A DNA stretch of 64,000 nt from Alphaproteobacteria bacterium (GTDB lineage Bacteria > Pseudomonadota > Alphaproteobacteria > UBA2966), in contig JABILA010000068.1 of the NCBI GenBank assembly GCA_018654745.1, positions 44,696 to 108,695 on the forward strand. The letters are read 5' to 3'. The translations under genes and the position numbers were made by a program. This document shows, piece after piece, positions 1 through 7,930 of this stretch; within the stretch, counting starts at the first letter, position 1, and the number at the start of each line of letters is the position of its first letter. The notes beneath the pieces are model-generated. The model was not told the DNA's origin. It searched no databases and saw only the letters and a list, made by a program, of their open reading frames with translations.

Positions 1-330
1 CATTCTTCGCTTGTCTTCACGTTTCTTGGCTTCTGCATCGGCGATTGATTTGGCCTTGGCAACCTCTTCGGCTTTGGCTTTGGCAATGGCAGCAAGGCGG
101 GCATCTTCTTTAGCCTTGGCCCAGTCGGCAATGCTGGTGCTCGTTTTTGACGACTTATAGGCTTTGCACCAATCTGGCGTTGAGGTCGCGCTACAGATAA
201 ATGTCTTCAAGGCCGGGGACATATTCTCGACATCTTCTTCGGTGGACGTCCCCAGTTGGGTTTCGCCATCGGCCAATGCCTGACTGTTCAGAGCAAACAT
301 AAGCACCATTACTGCGACGGATGTCCGCAT
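1..330 (-). CDS. Secreted Ala/Lys-rich protein, N-terminal part (cut by window edge)
   Basis: An open frame of 110 codons starts at an ATG at 330 and runs off the left edge. The first ~21 residues form a typical Sec signal peptide (MRTSVAVMVLMFALNSQALA, then DGETQ). A short domain with two cysteines (FICS and DWCK) follows, then an Ala/Lys/Glu-rich stretch (AKAKAEEVAKAKSIADAEAKK) that is probably helical or coiled coil. A purine-rich AAAGGGGACAAGG lies upstream of the ATG. The family is not recognised and the C-terminus is missing. A periplasmic or envelope location is inferred from the signal peptide only. Confidence 0.7.
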   Translation of the reverse strand, partial: MRTSVAVMVLMFALNSQALADGETQLGTSTEEDVENMSPALKTFICSATSTPDWCKAYKSSKTSTSIADWAKAKEDARLAAIAKAKAEEVAKAKSIADAEAKKREDKRRM

Positions 331-699
331 AACCTTGTCCCCTTTTGCGGGATAGTAGCATTGCCCGAACAGGCAATACAGCAATAGCTTTATGCATCAA
401 TTCGGCGATAAACAGGTATAGCCAGTTTTTGGCTATTAACGGTCTTCAATCTGAATGCCAGATTTCTTCTGCTTTCCTACCCTTAACGAACTGCCGAACG
501 ACAAAGTCTGCATTCGGGGGTGAAACGGACATGGATTGGATTAGCTGAATACTTCTGTTGTTGACTCAAAGCGGACATTCCTGGTTTGGTGCATAAGCTA
601 CACTGAACTCGAATATTCTCTGAACGCATCGGTAGCCGCCCGACCAGACCTGACAATGAAGACCACTTGTTCAACCGATAGCAACGAGGAATAAGAATA
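331..699. other. Intergenic region, no convincing gene
   Basis: 369 bases lie between the divergent secreted-protein gene and the VOC gene. Short open frames here lack a ribosome site and recognisable protein. The stretch near 565-590 contains AAAGCGGACATTCCTGG, which resembles parts of the dispersed repeat seen at 1193-1270 and may be a decayed copy. Promoters for both flanking genes presumably lie here, but none could be assigned. Confidence 0.4.
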
Positions 700-1161
700 A
701 TGGTGTATCATATTAATAGTTTAGTGCCCGAGTTTTGGTGCTCTGATTTTGACGAGAGCTTATTGTTCTACACCGAAGTACTTGGGTTCTCCGTGGGCCA
801 GCGACGTGGCGACGATCACCACGCCTATATAGAGCGGGGAGACGCCCAGCTTATGATTGCGCGATGGGAACAAGATGAGGCCTGGGAGCCAGGCTCACTT
901 GAAAAACCTTACGGACGTGGCGTTAATTTTCAGATTCTCGTGGAGGATGTCCGTGCCCTGTATGAAGCTGTACTAGCGGCAGGCGTCGAGCCATTTGTCA
1001 CCCTGGAGACCAAATCCTACTGGCGAACTGACCGGATGGATGTACGGACCCAGTTTGCCATTCTCGATCCCGATGGATATTTATTGCGCTTCTCGCAGGT
1101 TGATGCCTCCAGCGAAATCGAGCAATCGGACCTCGACGAGCTGGATATAAAGTATGCGTAA
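700..1161 (+). CDS. VOC-family protein (glyoxalase / bleomycin-resistance fold)
   Basis: 153 residues, starting at an ATG preceded by GAGGAATAAGAATA. The sequence follows the bleomycin-resistance/glyoxalase fold: an N-terminal beta-alpha unit (PEFWCSDFDESLLFYTEVLGF), a central metal or substrate strand (DDHHAYIERGDAQLMI), and a second module ending in FAILDPDGYLLRFSQ. The LDPDGYLLRF motif is typical of this superfamily. The fold is shared by glyoxalase I, extradiol dioxygenases, fosfomycin-resistance and antibiotic-binding proteins, so substrate and activity cannot be told. It stands alone, with a dispersed repeat just downstream. Confidence 0.8.
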   Translation: MVYHINSLVPEFWCSDFDESLLFYTEVLGFSVGQRRGDDHHAYIERGDAQLMIARWEQDEAWEPGSLEKPYGRGVNFQILVEDVRALYEAVLAAGVEPFVTLETKSYWRTDRMDVRTQFAILDPDGYLLRFSQVDASSEIEQSDLDELDIKYA

Positions 1162-1192
1162 ATCAGCCGCGCCAGCAAATTGCCCAGGTATG

Positions 1193-1270
1193 TCCGTTCC
1201 TGGCTATAAGCGGACTCTGGCACCCTTGCCAGTTGATGTCAGTTTGGAAGACCGAAGCGGGCGCTTCAGT
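1193..1270. repeat. Dispersed ~75-bp repeat, copy 1
   Basis: This stretch aligns over its length with 3499-3572 in the same orientation. Shared blocks are TCCG..CTGGCTAT, CTGGCACC.TT.CCAGTTG, GTCAG.TT.GAAGAC and GGGCGC. Identity is roughly three quarters by eye. Both copies are intergenic, downstream of a gene end. The TGGCACCCTTGCCA part can form a small hairpin. Function unknown; it may be a degenerate miniature repeat. Confidence 0.6.
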
Positions 1271-1336
1271 TAGTTGATAATTTTGTATTGTTAATGTAAT
1301 ACGTGGGATTTGTCAGGGTCATGAGTGGAAACTAGA

Positions 1337-1927
1337 ATGCCAGATACAAACCCAATTCAGTATCCTGCCCCACAAGCCGATATTTCCTGTTTCCCCCAGG
1401 CTTATTCGGCGGATGAATGCGCTGAGATTTTCGAATTACTGAAAACCGATCTGGATTGGCAGCAGGCGCACATCACCCTGTATGGCCGGACCGTGCCGAT
1501 CCCCCGTTTGCAGCAATGGTATGGAGATTCTGCCTATACCTATTCACGTTTGCACATGCCAGCAAGACCGATGACGCCTTTGCTGTTACGCCTCAAGCAC
1601 CGGGCTGAACACCTGACCGGATATACCTATAACAGCGCGCTCTGCAATCTCTACCGTCATGAGCGAGACAGCGTCGCCTGGCATGCGGACGATGAGGCAG
1701 AGTTGGGCATAAATCCGGCCATCGCCTCTCTCAGCTTCGGCGGTGACCGGATTTTTCAATTCAAGCCAAAGTCAGGCGTGACCCTGCCGTTCAATATCAA
1801 TCTGCAGGCGGGCAATCTGTTATTGATGAAGGGCGAAACCCAGCACCACTGGCTGCACCAGATTCCCAAAACCAACAAACCAACAGGCGAGCGCATCTGC
1901 CTGACCTTCCGTATGACTTATTCCTGA
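1337..1927 (+). CDS. alkB: AlkB-like 2-oxoglutarate/Fe(II) dioxygenase (alkylated DNA repair)
   Basis: 196 residues from the ATG at 1337; a GTG at 1325 would add four. The protein matches the ALKBH2/3-like branch of the AlkB family, which oxidatively removes methyl groups from 1-methyladenine and 3-methylcytosine in DNA. Visible motifs are the iron-binding H116-A-D118 in WHADDEAELG, a distal histidine cluster in MKGETQHHWLHQIPK, and R186 and R192 in ERICLTFR that would hold 2-oxoglutarate. The substrate-loop segment PRLQQWYGD is also typical. It is a single-gene unit with no adaptive-response regulator nearby. Start choice is uncertain because neither candidate has a strong ribosome site. Confidence 0.88.
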   Translation: MPDTNPIQYPAPQADISCFPQAYSADECAEIFELLKTDLDWQQAHITLYGRTVPIPRLQQWYGDSAYTYSRLHMPARPMTPLLLRLKHRAEHLTGYTYNSALCNLYRHERDSVAWHADDEAELGINPAIASLSFGGDRIFQFKPKSGVTLPFNINLQAGNLLLMKGETQHHWLHQIPKTNKPTGERICLTFRMTYS

Positions 1928-2095
1928 TCCAGGTAAACTACCCGGACTTTAAGGTAACGGCTCGTATTGGCTACTAATCCTCGTTTTCAACGGCGACAAA
2001 TTACTTCCACTCTGGACGATTTAACAGACATAGTTTTGCTAATGGTCTTTAGAGCGGGTTAAAGCGGATGATAAAAGCGCTGTGAAAAACGGCTA

Positions 2096-3433
2096 ATGTT
2101 GACCCGAAGCAGACAGTTCCATATTCGGATGCTCTGCCCATATGGCCGCTGGCTGGTAGACAGCATTTTTGATAGTCTCAGCAAACTGAAATCGTCTGTG
2201 CTTGCACAGCTGGACTTAAGGGAGCAATTGCACATCATCCAGATATTGTTGCAAAATTTAGGTATGCGGGATGAAACAAATTTGCCTGCGACTGAAATCA
2301 AACATGTCCGCGCCGTGGCTGTGGCGGCATTGTTTGGAACTTTACAGAGTTGGACCTGGGCAGGAATCAACATCTATCAAGATTACCTTTTGATGTCCCT
2401 TGAGTTCGTTGTGGTTGGTCTGGGATTTTTATTGGTTCAATTTGTTAACCGTCGCGGCCATTTGATGGTCGCCGCAAACATTCTTTGTTTTTTACTGCTA
2501 CTTCAGAGCGGCTTCGGTCAGTTTGTCTTCGGATACGATTCTGGCAGTTGGGTATATTTCGCCATTTCTATCCTGGTCGCTTTTTTGATTTTTCCCCGAC
2601 GTCGACTGGACCTGGCGTTTTTGTTTGCCACCCTTTACGGATTGAGTCTGGTAGCAGTGATGATTTGGCGCGACGATCTGCCCGTGCGCTTCATCACTAT
2701 TGACCCACATCTCAGCCTGATACTCAACGTGTCAATGATGTGCCTCTTGCTAGCAGGGTTGGCCGCAGTATTTGTGGGGATTGTGAACCGAAGCGAAGAC
2801 GCCCTCGCGGAGGTCCACAAGCAGGCCAACGATCTCCTTCTCAACGCTATTCCCGAAGTCATTGCCGAACGTCTTAAGGATAATCCAGAGCAAATGATCG
2901 CGGACCGCCATGCTGATGTTTCGATCATGTTTGCCGACGTTGCAGGATTTACAAACTTGTCCGCCAATCAGGACCCTGCAGAAACCGTCAATATGTTGAA
3001 TACCTTGTTCAGCGAATTTGACGACGTTTGCGATGCGGCGGGGATCGAAAAAATTCGTACGATTGGTGACGGCTACATGGTCGTTGGAGGCGCGCCGCAG
3101 CCGCTTGACGATCACCCTGTCAAAATGATCGAGGCCGCGCAAAAATTTCTCAGCATTGCTCATCGCCACAACATCGACATTCGCATTGGTATCAACAGCG
3201 GTGAAGTCGTTGCAGGAATTGTCGGCCTCCGGCGTTTCCACTACGACGTGTGGGGTGATGCGGTGAATGTCGCTGCCCGAATGGAAACAACTGGCGAAGT
3301 TGGAAAAATCCACATTAGTTCCAGTTTCGCTGAACGACTTGGGGACAAATTCCCACTCAAGAAACGTGATCCCATCAATATCAAGGGAAAGGGAATCATG
3401 CAGACCTGGTTTGTTGATGCGGGTGCTGACTGA
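2096..3433 (+). CDS. Membrane class III adenylate cyclase
   Basis: 445 residues. The N-terminal half carries about six hydrophobic segments (roughly residues 73-92, 98-116, 123-145, 150-167, 172-190 and 205-230). A linker follows, then a C-terminal class III nucleotide cyclase domain (~270-445). Metal ligands are D281 (IMFADVAGFT) and D325 (TIGDGYMVVGG). Adenine-selecting residues appear to be K319 and D384 (FHYDVWGDAVNVAARME), the pattern of adenylate rather than guanylate cyclases. Transition-state N391 and R395 are present, so it should be active. The six-helix input domain suggests a membrane sensor. A cyclic-nucleotide-binding protein (22018) and a CpdA-like phosphodiesterase (42798) lie elsewhere in the window. 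Confidence 0.9.
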   Translation: MLTRSRQFHIRMLCPYGRWLVDSIFDSLSKLKSSVLAQLDLREQLHIIQILLQNLGMRDETNLPATEIKHVRAVAVAALFGTLQSWTWAGINIYQDYLLMSLEFVVVGLGFLLVQFVNRRGHLMVAANILCFLLLLQSGFGQFVFGYDSGSWVYFAISILVAFLIFPRRRLDLAFLFATLYGLSLVAVMIWRDDLPVRFITIDPHLSLILNVSMMCLLLAGLAAVFVGIVNRSEDALAEVHKQANDLLLNAIPEVIAERLKDNPEQMIADRHADVSIMFADVAGFTNLSANQDPAETVNMLNTLFSEFDDVCDAAGIEKIRTIGDGYMVVGGAPQPLDDHPVKMIEAAQKFLSIAHRHNIDIRIGINSGEVVAGIVGLRRFHYDVWGDAVNVAARMETTGEVGKIHISSSFAERLGDKFPLKKRDPINIKGKGIMQTWFVDAGAD

Positions 3434-3498
3434 CACGCTCCACAAGTATTTCGAGCAAGTACTCAATTGTTGTGCGTCAAGTAAAGGCTACTGGTGAG

Positions 3499-3572
3499 TC
3501 CGCTATTGGCTATTTTCGAACCCTGGCACCTTACCAGTTGGCGTCAGCTTTGAAGACGGGCGCCAACTTCCC
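3499..3572. repeat. Dispersed ~75-bp repeat, copy 2
   Basis: Partner of the copy at 1193-1270, same orientation, lying 65 bases after the cyclase gene. It shares the TTGGCTAT, CTGGCACC, CCAGTTG, GTCAG and GAAGAC blocks but has diverged and has a few small gaps. The two copies bracket the alkB and cyclase genes, so the segment could have moved or duplicated with them; this is inference. Confidence 0.55.
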
Positions 3573-3624
3573 ACACCTGCATTCGCTGCATATTCGCAAG
3601 CCAAACATTGCACGTCTGTCGCAA

Positions 3625-3657
3625 TAAAAGGAGGCACGTATCAAATACATGCCTCCT
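3625..3657 (-). terminator. Rho-independent terminator of the selenoprotein operon
   Basis: On the minus strand AGGAGGCA and TGCCTCCT (3650-3657 and 3629-3636) form an 8-bp stem with a partly paired 13-base loop, followed by TTTT. It lies 12 bases after the stop codon of the UGSC gene. Confidence 0.75.
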
Positions 3658-3669
3658 GAAGCAATCGCC

Positions 3670-4197
3670 TCAGCTATCCATGGAAATTTGCTTCACGATT
3701 CCAGGAAACGCTTCATCTGCCAGGGCGCGAACTTCTTCGTCCGTGCGATCCTGGATCGGGTGTTGCACGAAGACGATAGCCGGATCAAAGCCGAGGGACT
3801 TTGACTGGGCTGCCGCCGCTTCGATGAACTCGGTTGACGCGACGCCAACGCCGGGAATGCCTCTGCCTTCAAGATTTGTGATGTCATGCATACAGCACGA
3901 GGTACACGATCCTCAGTCGGCCAGGCCTTCAACAACGACATCAACTTCGGCAGCAATCGTTTGCGCGAGATCTGTCGGGGCAGGGCGGGCGAAGGTTGGT
4001 TTGGCATAGCGTTTGACTTCGATGCCGTCAGCCTTGAACAGTTCTTCCAGCCGGTCGAGGAAAACATCTCCCCGGGCTTTGGAAATATCCAGCAGGCCGA
4101 CCTTCAGGCCGTCCAGTTTTTCCGGTCGCGCGAGGCGTTGCCTCTGCGCCGGGTTCAGCTCGGACGTCGGGTCGAGCATGATCATATTGTCGCTCAT
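3670..4197 (-). CDS. UGSC-family selenoprotein (in-frame TGA read as selenocysteine)
   Basis: 175 residues if the TGA at 3913-3915 is read through. The frame before it ends in VVVEGLAD. The same frame after it begins GSCTSCCMHDITNLEG, giving LADUGSCTSCCMHD with Sec at residue 95. This is the hallmark of the UGSC (seleno)protein family, in which Sec or Cys occupies the first motif position. The later segment FVQHPIQDRTDEE is also characteristic. The ATG overlaps the stop of the upstream thioredoxin-fused gene (ATGA), so the two are translationally coupled. A redox role is likely, but the reaction is unknown. Without readthrough the product would be a 94-residue fragment lacking the motif. Sec machinery is not in this window and must lie elsewhere. 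Confidence 0.88.
3884..3909 (-). promoter_or_regulatory. Candidate bacterial SECIS hairpin of the UGSC gene
   Basis: In the mRNA, starting 3 bases after the UGA, GUGUAC pairs with GUAUGC around the 8-base loop CUCGUGCU, and an outer UC/GA pair closes over a 2-base bulge. Position just 3' of UGA fits bacterial SECIS elements, which bind SelB. The stem was found by eye and includes G-U pairs. Confidence 0.4.
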
Positions 4198-5633
4198 TCA
4201 GAAACCTCCCTTGATGAAACTTTTTGCGTTACAGGAATACTACCCTTTTCGCCGCTGGCAACCCAGCCCCCAATAACGGCAGAAAACATACCGGCACCAC
4301 CACCGGCCCGGACGATCAACAAACCGCCTGGGCGCATCTTGCTGGCGCGTGTCGGCATTTTCATGTCCTTGCGGGAAAGCGACGGATCACTGTCTGCTTC
4401 TGGCATCAACAGCAATTCATCCAGTTCGGCACGCAACCGCGCCTTGTCCCAGCCAGCTTCACGGAATACCCGTTCATGTTCTGGCGAGACAACCAGGATG
4501 GCATCGCCGATCATGGCCATCTCCGGGTGATTGATGCTGCGCAGGCACAAGGAAAATGTTCGTGCCAGGTCTTCCGGCTGGCGGGATCGCTGGTCGAAAA
4601 TCGGCTGCACACCGTCACCGGCAAAAAGGGTGACGGTAGACGCGGTGGCATCGAAACCACGCTCGACAGCCAGGCTGTCCCAGGCAGAGCCTTCTTCGTC
4701 TTCGGCAAAACAAAAAGTGTATTTACCAGGATTACCGAGGCAGGAGCGATCGACTTCGCCAGGCCTGCCGCCACCGACATTGCGCACGATCAGCTGCAAG
4801 GCACGGCCAATGGTCGCGTTGGCGCGATTGCCCTGGCCCATGGCATTGCCTTTTGCATTCATACCCACGCGTCGCGCTTCGGGGCCATTGACGACCAGGA
4901 CCGGGCCTGAAAACCAGGTTGTCGCCAATAATCCGTGCAGGCAAAACTCGTCTTGCAAGGCACCTTCGACAGCAGCCAGCACCAGGGGCATATATTCGGG
5001 TTTGCAGCCCGCCATGACAGCATTGACGGCGACCTTTTCAACGGTGCATTCCACCAGGTCCGGCGGCATGATGCCGACAACTTCGTCGGGTGCGCGGTTT
5101 GTTCCCTGCAACATACGCCAGACCCGCTCCCGCGTTGGTGGCACAACGGGCAGACCATCGGTCCAGCCACGGTCGTAGCAGGCTTCGGCGTCGTCTTCTA
5201 TTTCACTGATTTCAATGCGGCGAGAGGTGATCGGGACATTGCCAAACTCAACGGCCAGGCGTTCAGCAATGCCGGGCTCGACAGATTTCGACCCGCAGCC
5301 CGGTCGCATGGCTGGCAGTCCACTGCCAATATCTGGCAACTGACTCAGGTCCAGCCACTCGTCGCGAACCCAGCCAACAGCCCGTGCCTTTTCCTTGCCG
5401 CCTTCGATCCGCAAGAGTGTCGGCACGGTTTCGATATCGTTGTGAAAGGCGGCCTCCAGCGATAGATCACTGGTGATGTCATCCATGCCATCGGGAAAAG
5501 TTGGATCGTCCTGCGTATAAATCGTCAGGGGCAAACCCGCCGCACGCATCTCGGCCAACACCGGTGAAACCAGTACGCATGTTGCGCAGTCGCGCTTTAC
5601 AAATACGGCATAGCCGTCAGATAGGTTGTTCAT
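4194..5633 (-). CDS. Thioredoxin-like fusion protein of unknown function, partner of UGSC and redoxin genes
   Basis: 479 residues from the ATG at 5633 (MNNLSDGYAVFV). An upstream extension to 5747 would run through the palindromic repeat and was not used. The first ~100 residues look like a thioredoxin fold: a strand, then CATC at 16-19, then VPTLLRIEGG in the cis-proline position. The remaining ~370 residues are not recognised. Visible blocks include GWTDGLPVVPPT, GPVLVVNGPEARRVGMNAKGN and RPGGLLIVRAGGG. Several cysteines are scattered. The gene lies between two selenoprotein genes on the same strand and overlaps the UGSC start by four bases. A joint thiol/selenol role is inferred from context only. 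Confidence 0.72.
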   Translation of the reverse strand: MNNLSDGYAVFVKRDCATCVLVSPVLAEMRAAGLPLTIYTQDDPTFPDGMDDITSDLSLEAAFHNDIETVPTLLRIEGGKEKARAVGWVRDEWLDLSQLPDIGSGLPAMRPGCGSKSVEPGIAERLAVEFGNVPITSRRIEISEIEDDAEACYDRGWTDGLPVVPPTRERVWRMLQGTNRAPDEVVGIMPPDLVECTVEKVAVNAVMAGCKPEYMPLVLAAVEGALQDEFCLHGLLATTWFSGPVLVVNGPEARRVGMNAKGNAMGQGNRANATIGRALQLIVRNVGGGRPGEVDRSCLGNPGKYTFCFAEDEEGSAWDSLAVERGFDATASTVTLFAGDGVQPIFDQRSRQPEDLARTFSLCLRSINHPEMAMIGDAILVVSPEHERVFREAGWDKARLRAELDELLLMPEADSDPSLSRKDMKMPTRASKMRPGGLLIVRAGGGAGMFSAVIGGWVASGEKGSIPVTQKVSSREVSE

Positions 5634-5696
5634 CGGTTCACATGTATTCCTTGTTGTCTTCCGTAACAGGTGGATTGTCTTTGACCAGGAAGCGCT

Positions 5697-5787
5697 GTCA
5701 TGCCGGACTTGATCCGGCATCCATGCCTTCGCCAGAGAGAATACCATAAATCCCGAGGCGTGGACCCCGCAACAAGTGCGGGGTGAC
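5697..5787. repeat. Palindromic intergenic repeat between redoxin and thioredoxin-fusion genes
   Basis: The left arm GTCATGCCGGACTTGATCC and its continuation GGCATCCA are matched by an inverted right arm TGGACCCCGC..GTGCGGGGTGAC. Each arm is itself a hairpin. A second element of the same design lies at 52912-53000. Such GTCATNCCGGACTTGATCCGG elements are widespread between genes in alphaproteobacteria. Within this operon it would fold in the transcript between the first and second genes. Confidence 0.75.
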
Positions 5788-5811
5788 GTGGAATGTTTGT
5801 CGCAATGGCCA

Positions 5812-6933
5812 TCAACCCTTCGGCGGTCCTTCCGTTGGCATACCCTCCATATCTACAGGCTTGTAATAATGCGACTCACCCAGTTCATTTACCCGTTGCC
5901 AGAATGCCGGTCCGGCAGCCAGGCCATTATCCAGCGTATCGGCAGCTTGCCGCCAGATGCTCCAGGAATGTGGATGCAGCTCACTGGCCTGCTTCAATAA
6001 GGCATCGGCTTCTTCATTCTTGCTGATTTGCCGCAAATAGAGGCCTAGCCGGAAAAGCACATGGGCTTTGGCAATATTGTCGTCCGGTTTGTCCATGTGG
6101 GCCAGGGCGTCGTTCGGTGAAAAGACGTGAACACTGTCCTCCCCCTTTTCCGCCCAGTCGCGGATTGCGGCCACATAGGTGGCCTTCGAAGATTGCACTG
6201 TTGCAGAAACTTCTTCGGGCACGGTCATGGTCTCGAAGTTCAAAGCCCGAAAACCCTCAAACGCACCAGCATTTTCTGTCGGACGCACGATGCGACCATC
6301 TTCGTTGATCCAGACGGCTTGTGGCACGTTGACCATATTGTAGAGATCGGCCAATTGGTGGTAGCGGTCAATCATGACCGGGTAGGTTGGTGCTGCTTCC
6401 TCGATCCACGGACGTGCAGCCTCGATGTCGTTGTCCATGGCAATGGCGATGACAATAAAGTCCTTGTTCTGATAATCGTCGTAGATAGCCTGCCACACGG
6501 ACAGATCAGCACGACAGCCTCACCAGCTGGCCCAGGTCGCCAATAATACCTTTTTGCCACGGTAGTCAGACAGGCTGTGGAGCTTGCCATCGAGATCAGG
6601 TAGCGCAAAGTCCGGCGCATCCAGAGATGTCAGACCAGCAGTGCGGTCTTCTGCATCTTCACCAAGGACCCAGACATCTCCATCGGCGCTATGGGCCAAT
6701 GGTTTGTTCATGCGCTGCCAGAAGGCGGCGAGGTTGACCCTGTCGTCACGCACGAATTCATCTGTCCTGTCTGTGGGAACAGGCATGCAGATATCGCCCT
6801 TGCACAGGCCCTCTGGTTTCATCGTCCAGTCGGAAACCTTCTCTGTGTCCGGTCGTGCAAGCCACAACTCGCCCACCAAACCAGGCCCTGCCGACACCTC
6901 GACTGGTCCACTTTCCGTTAATACAGTTGCCAT
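5812..6933 (-). CDS. TlpA/ResA-like redoxin, selenoprotein (WASWUGCR motif)
   Basis: 373 residues if the TGA at 6520-6522 is read as selenocysteine. The start is the ATG at 6933, 9 bases after AAGGGGG. Residues ~1-110 are an N-terminal region of unclear function with CKGDIC. Residues ~112-240 are a redoxin/TlpA fold: LDAPDFALPDLDGKLHSLSDYRGKKVLL, then ATWASWUGCRADLSVW with Sec138 in the place of the first cysteine of a CxxC-like pair, then IVIAIAMDN. The VPQAVWINEDGRIVR block is the cis-proline loop. The C-terminal ~130 residues look like a helical TPR-like region (KAHVLFRLGLYLRQISKNEE). The frame is intact on both sides of the TGA. First gene of the selenoprotein operon; likely a thiol-disulfide oxidoreductase or peroxidase, substrate unknown. 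Confidence 0.87.
6490..6517 (-). promoter_or_regulatory. Candidate bacterial SECIS hairpin of the redoxin gene
   Basis: Two bases after the UGA, CUGUCGUGC pairs with GUGUGGCAG over 9 bp (several G-U pairs) around the 10-base loop UGAUCUGUCC. The apical part GCUGAUCUGU resembles the GCAGGUCUGC apex of the well-studied E. coli fdhF SECIS. Folding was done by eye. Confidence 0.5.
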
Positions 6934-7001
6934 ATCTGATCGCCCCCTTATGTGTATTTCCATAAACTCTATCTGAAACCCATACGGAAAAATATCTCTT
7001 C

Positions 7002-7532
7002 ATGAAAATATTGATGTTCAGTGGCAGCATCCGCGCTGCTTCTCTCAATCTCCGCCTGATTACCCTTGCACATGACATCGCTGTCCAATTGGGGCACGAT
7101 GCTACGTTGATCAACCTTGGCGATTTTGATCTGCCGATCTATGACGGGGACGATGAGGATCGTGACGGTTTGCCTGAGCCCGTCATGCGTCTCAAGACAA
7201 TGATTTCCGAAACTGATGCTCTAGTGATTTCAACGCCGGAATATAATGGTTTCTTTCCCGGCCTGTTGAAAAATACGCTGGATTGGTGCTCGCGGGCTGG
7301 TGGCGGCCTTGATGGTCGCGCCACCTACGAAGGTAAAAAAACCGTCATAATGGCTGCATCACCTGGCGGCGGCGGAGGCAAACGCGTTTTGCCGCGCCTG
7401 GCAGAACAAATGGAAATTTTGCGCACAACGGTGGTTGATCAGGTCAGCGTTGGCAATGCCGAAGAGAATATTGACAACGAAGACACCACCAATCGCCTTG
7501 AACAGGCGTTCAAGGCGTTGGCAGCAGTCTAA
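7002..7532 (+). CDS. NADPH-dependent FMN reductase family protein
   Basis: 176 residues with a flavodoxin-like fold. Motifs are GSIRAASLN (residues 8-16), which holds the FMN phosphate, and TPEYNGFFPGLLKNTLDW, the flavin-binding loop typical of ChrR/YieF/azoreductase-type enzymes. A glycine-rich ASPGGGGGKRVLP follows. Members reduce quinones, chromate or azo dyes with NAD(P)H; the natural substrate is probably a quinone. It is divergent from the redoxin gene with only 68 bases between the starts, so the promoters may overlap. A shared redox role is possible but unproven. Confidence 0.88.
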   Translation: MKILMFSGSIRAASLNLRLITLAHDIAVQLGHDATLINLGDFDLPIYDGDDEDRDGLPEPVMRLKTMISETDALVISTPEYNGFFPGLLKNTLDWCSRAGGGLDGRATYEGKKTVIMAASPGGGGGKRVLPRLAEQMEILRTTVVDQVSVGNAEENIDNEDTTNRLEQAFKALAAV

Positions 7533-7544
7533 GGGGCGTGTCGC

Positions 7545-7736
7545 CTACATGATGCAATGCTTGGCGAAATCTCCGGCTTCGTTGGCTGTCCAGTCACCCT
7601 TGGGCTTTTCCTTCAACTGCTCACACCATTCCTTGCTGCCAACTTCAGGCGAACAAGCGGATAATCCTGCACTGATACCGACAGACAGCAGGACGTAAAT
7701 GGAAACGGTTCTGATTTTCTTCATCGCAGGGTTCAT
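7545..7736 (-). CDS. Small lipoprotein, DUF3012 family
   Basis: 63 residues from the ATG at 7736, which has GGTGAGG 9 bases upstream; an internal ATG at 7724 is the alternative. A short hydrophobic leader ends in the lipobox LSAC, then SPEVGSKEWCEQLKEKPKGDWTAN..DFAKHC. That last segment is characteristic of the DUF3012 family. Probably lipid-anchored in the envelope. Function unknown. It is convergent with the FMN reductase gene, 12 bases between stops. Confidence 0.8.
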   Translation of the reverse strand: MNPAMKKIRTVSIYVLLSVGISAGLSACSPEVGSKEWCEQLKEKPKGDWTANEAGDFAKHCIM

Positions 7737-7930
7737 TAGATAAAGCCTCACCAATAATTCGGGTACATGTTGGCATAGGATAGTCGATTTGCGGGGGCCG
7801 CGTAAACACGAACATTGATCAAAATCACCCCTGTCTGGATAAATAAATTCCCCACAATCACAATCCCTTAGCTTGATCAAGGGCCTCTCTCCGTGACAGG
7901 ATATGTCTGAGGCAAGGGGAGCAGGTTGCG

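Noticed and set aside
191..400. Minus-strand 69-codon frame at the left edge
   Set aside because: It is a shadow of the signal-peptide gene (1-330), which has a better start, signal peptide and continuous frame.
3670..3891. A separate 73-residue gene beginning MHDITNLEG
   Set aside because: It is the C-terminal part of the UGSC selenoprotein; the frame continues unbroken from 4197 except for the TGA at the Sec position.
6520..6963. Truncated 147-residue protein ending TWASW, or a nonsense-mutated pseudogene
   Set aside because: The stop falls exactly on a redox-motif position, the downstream frame is intact, and a SECIS-like hairpin follows.
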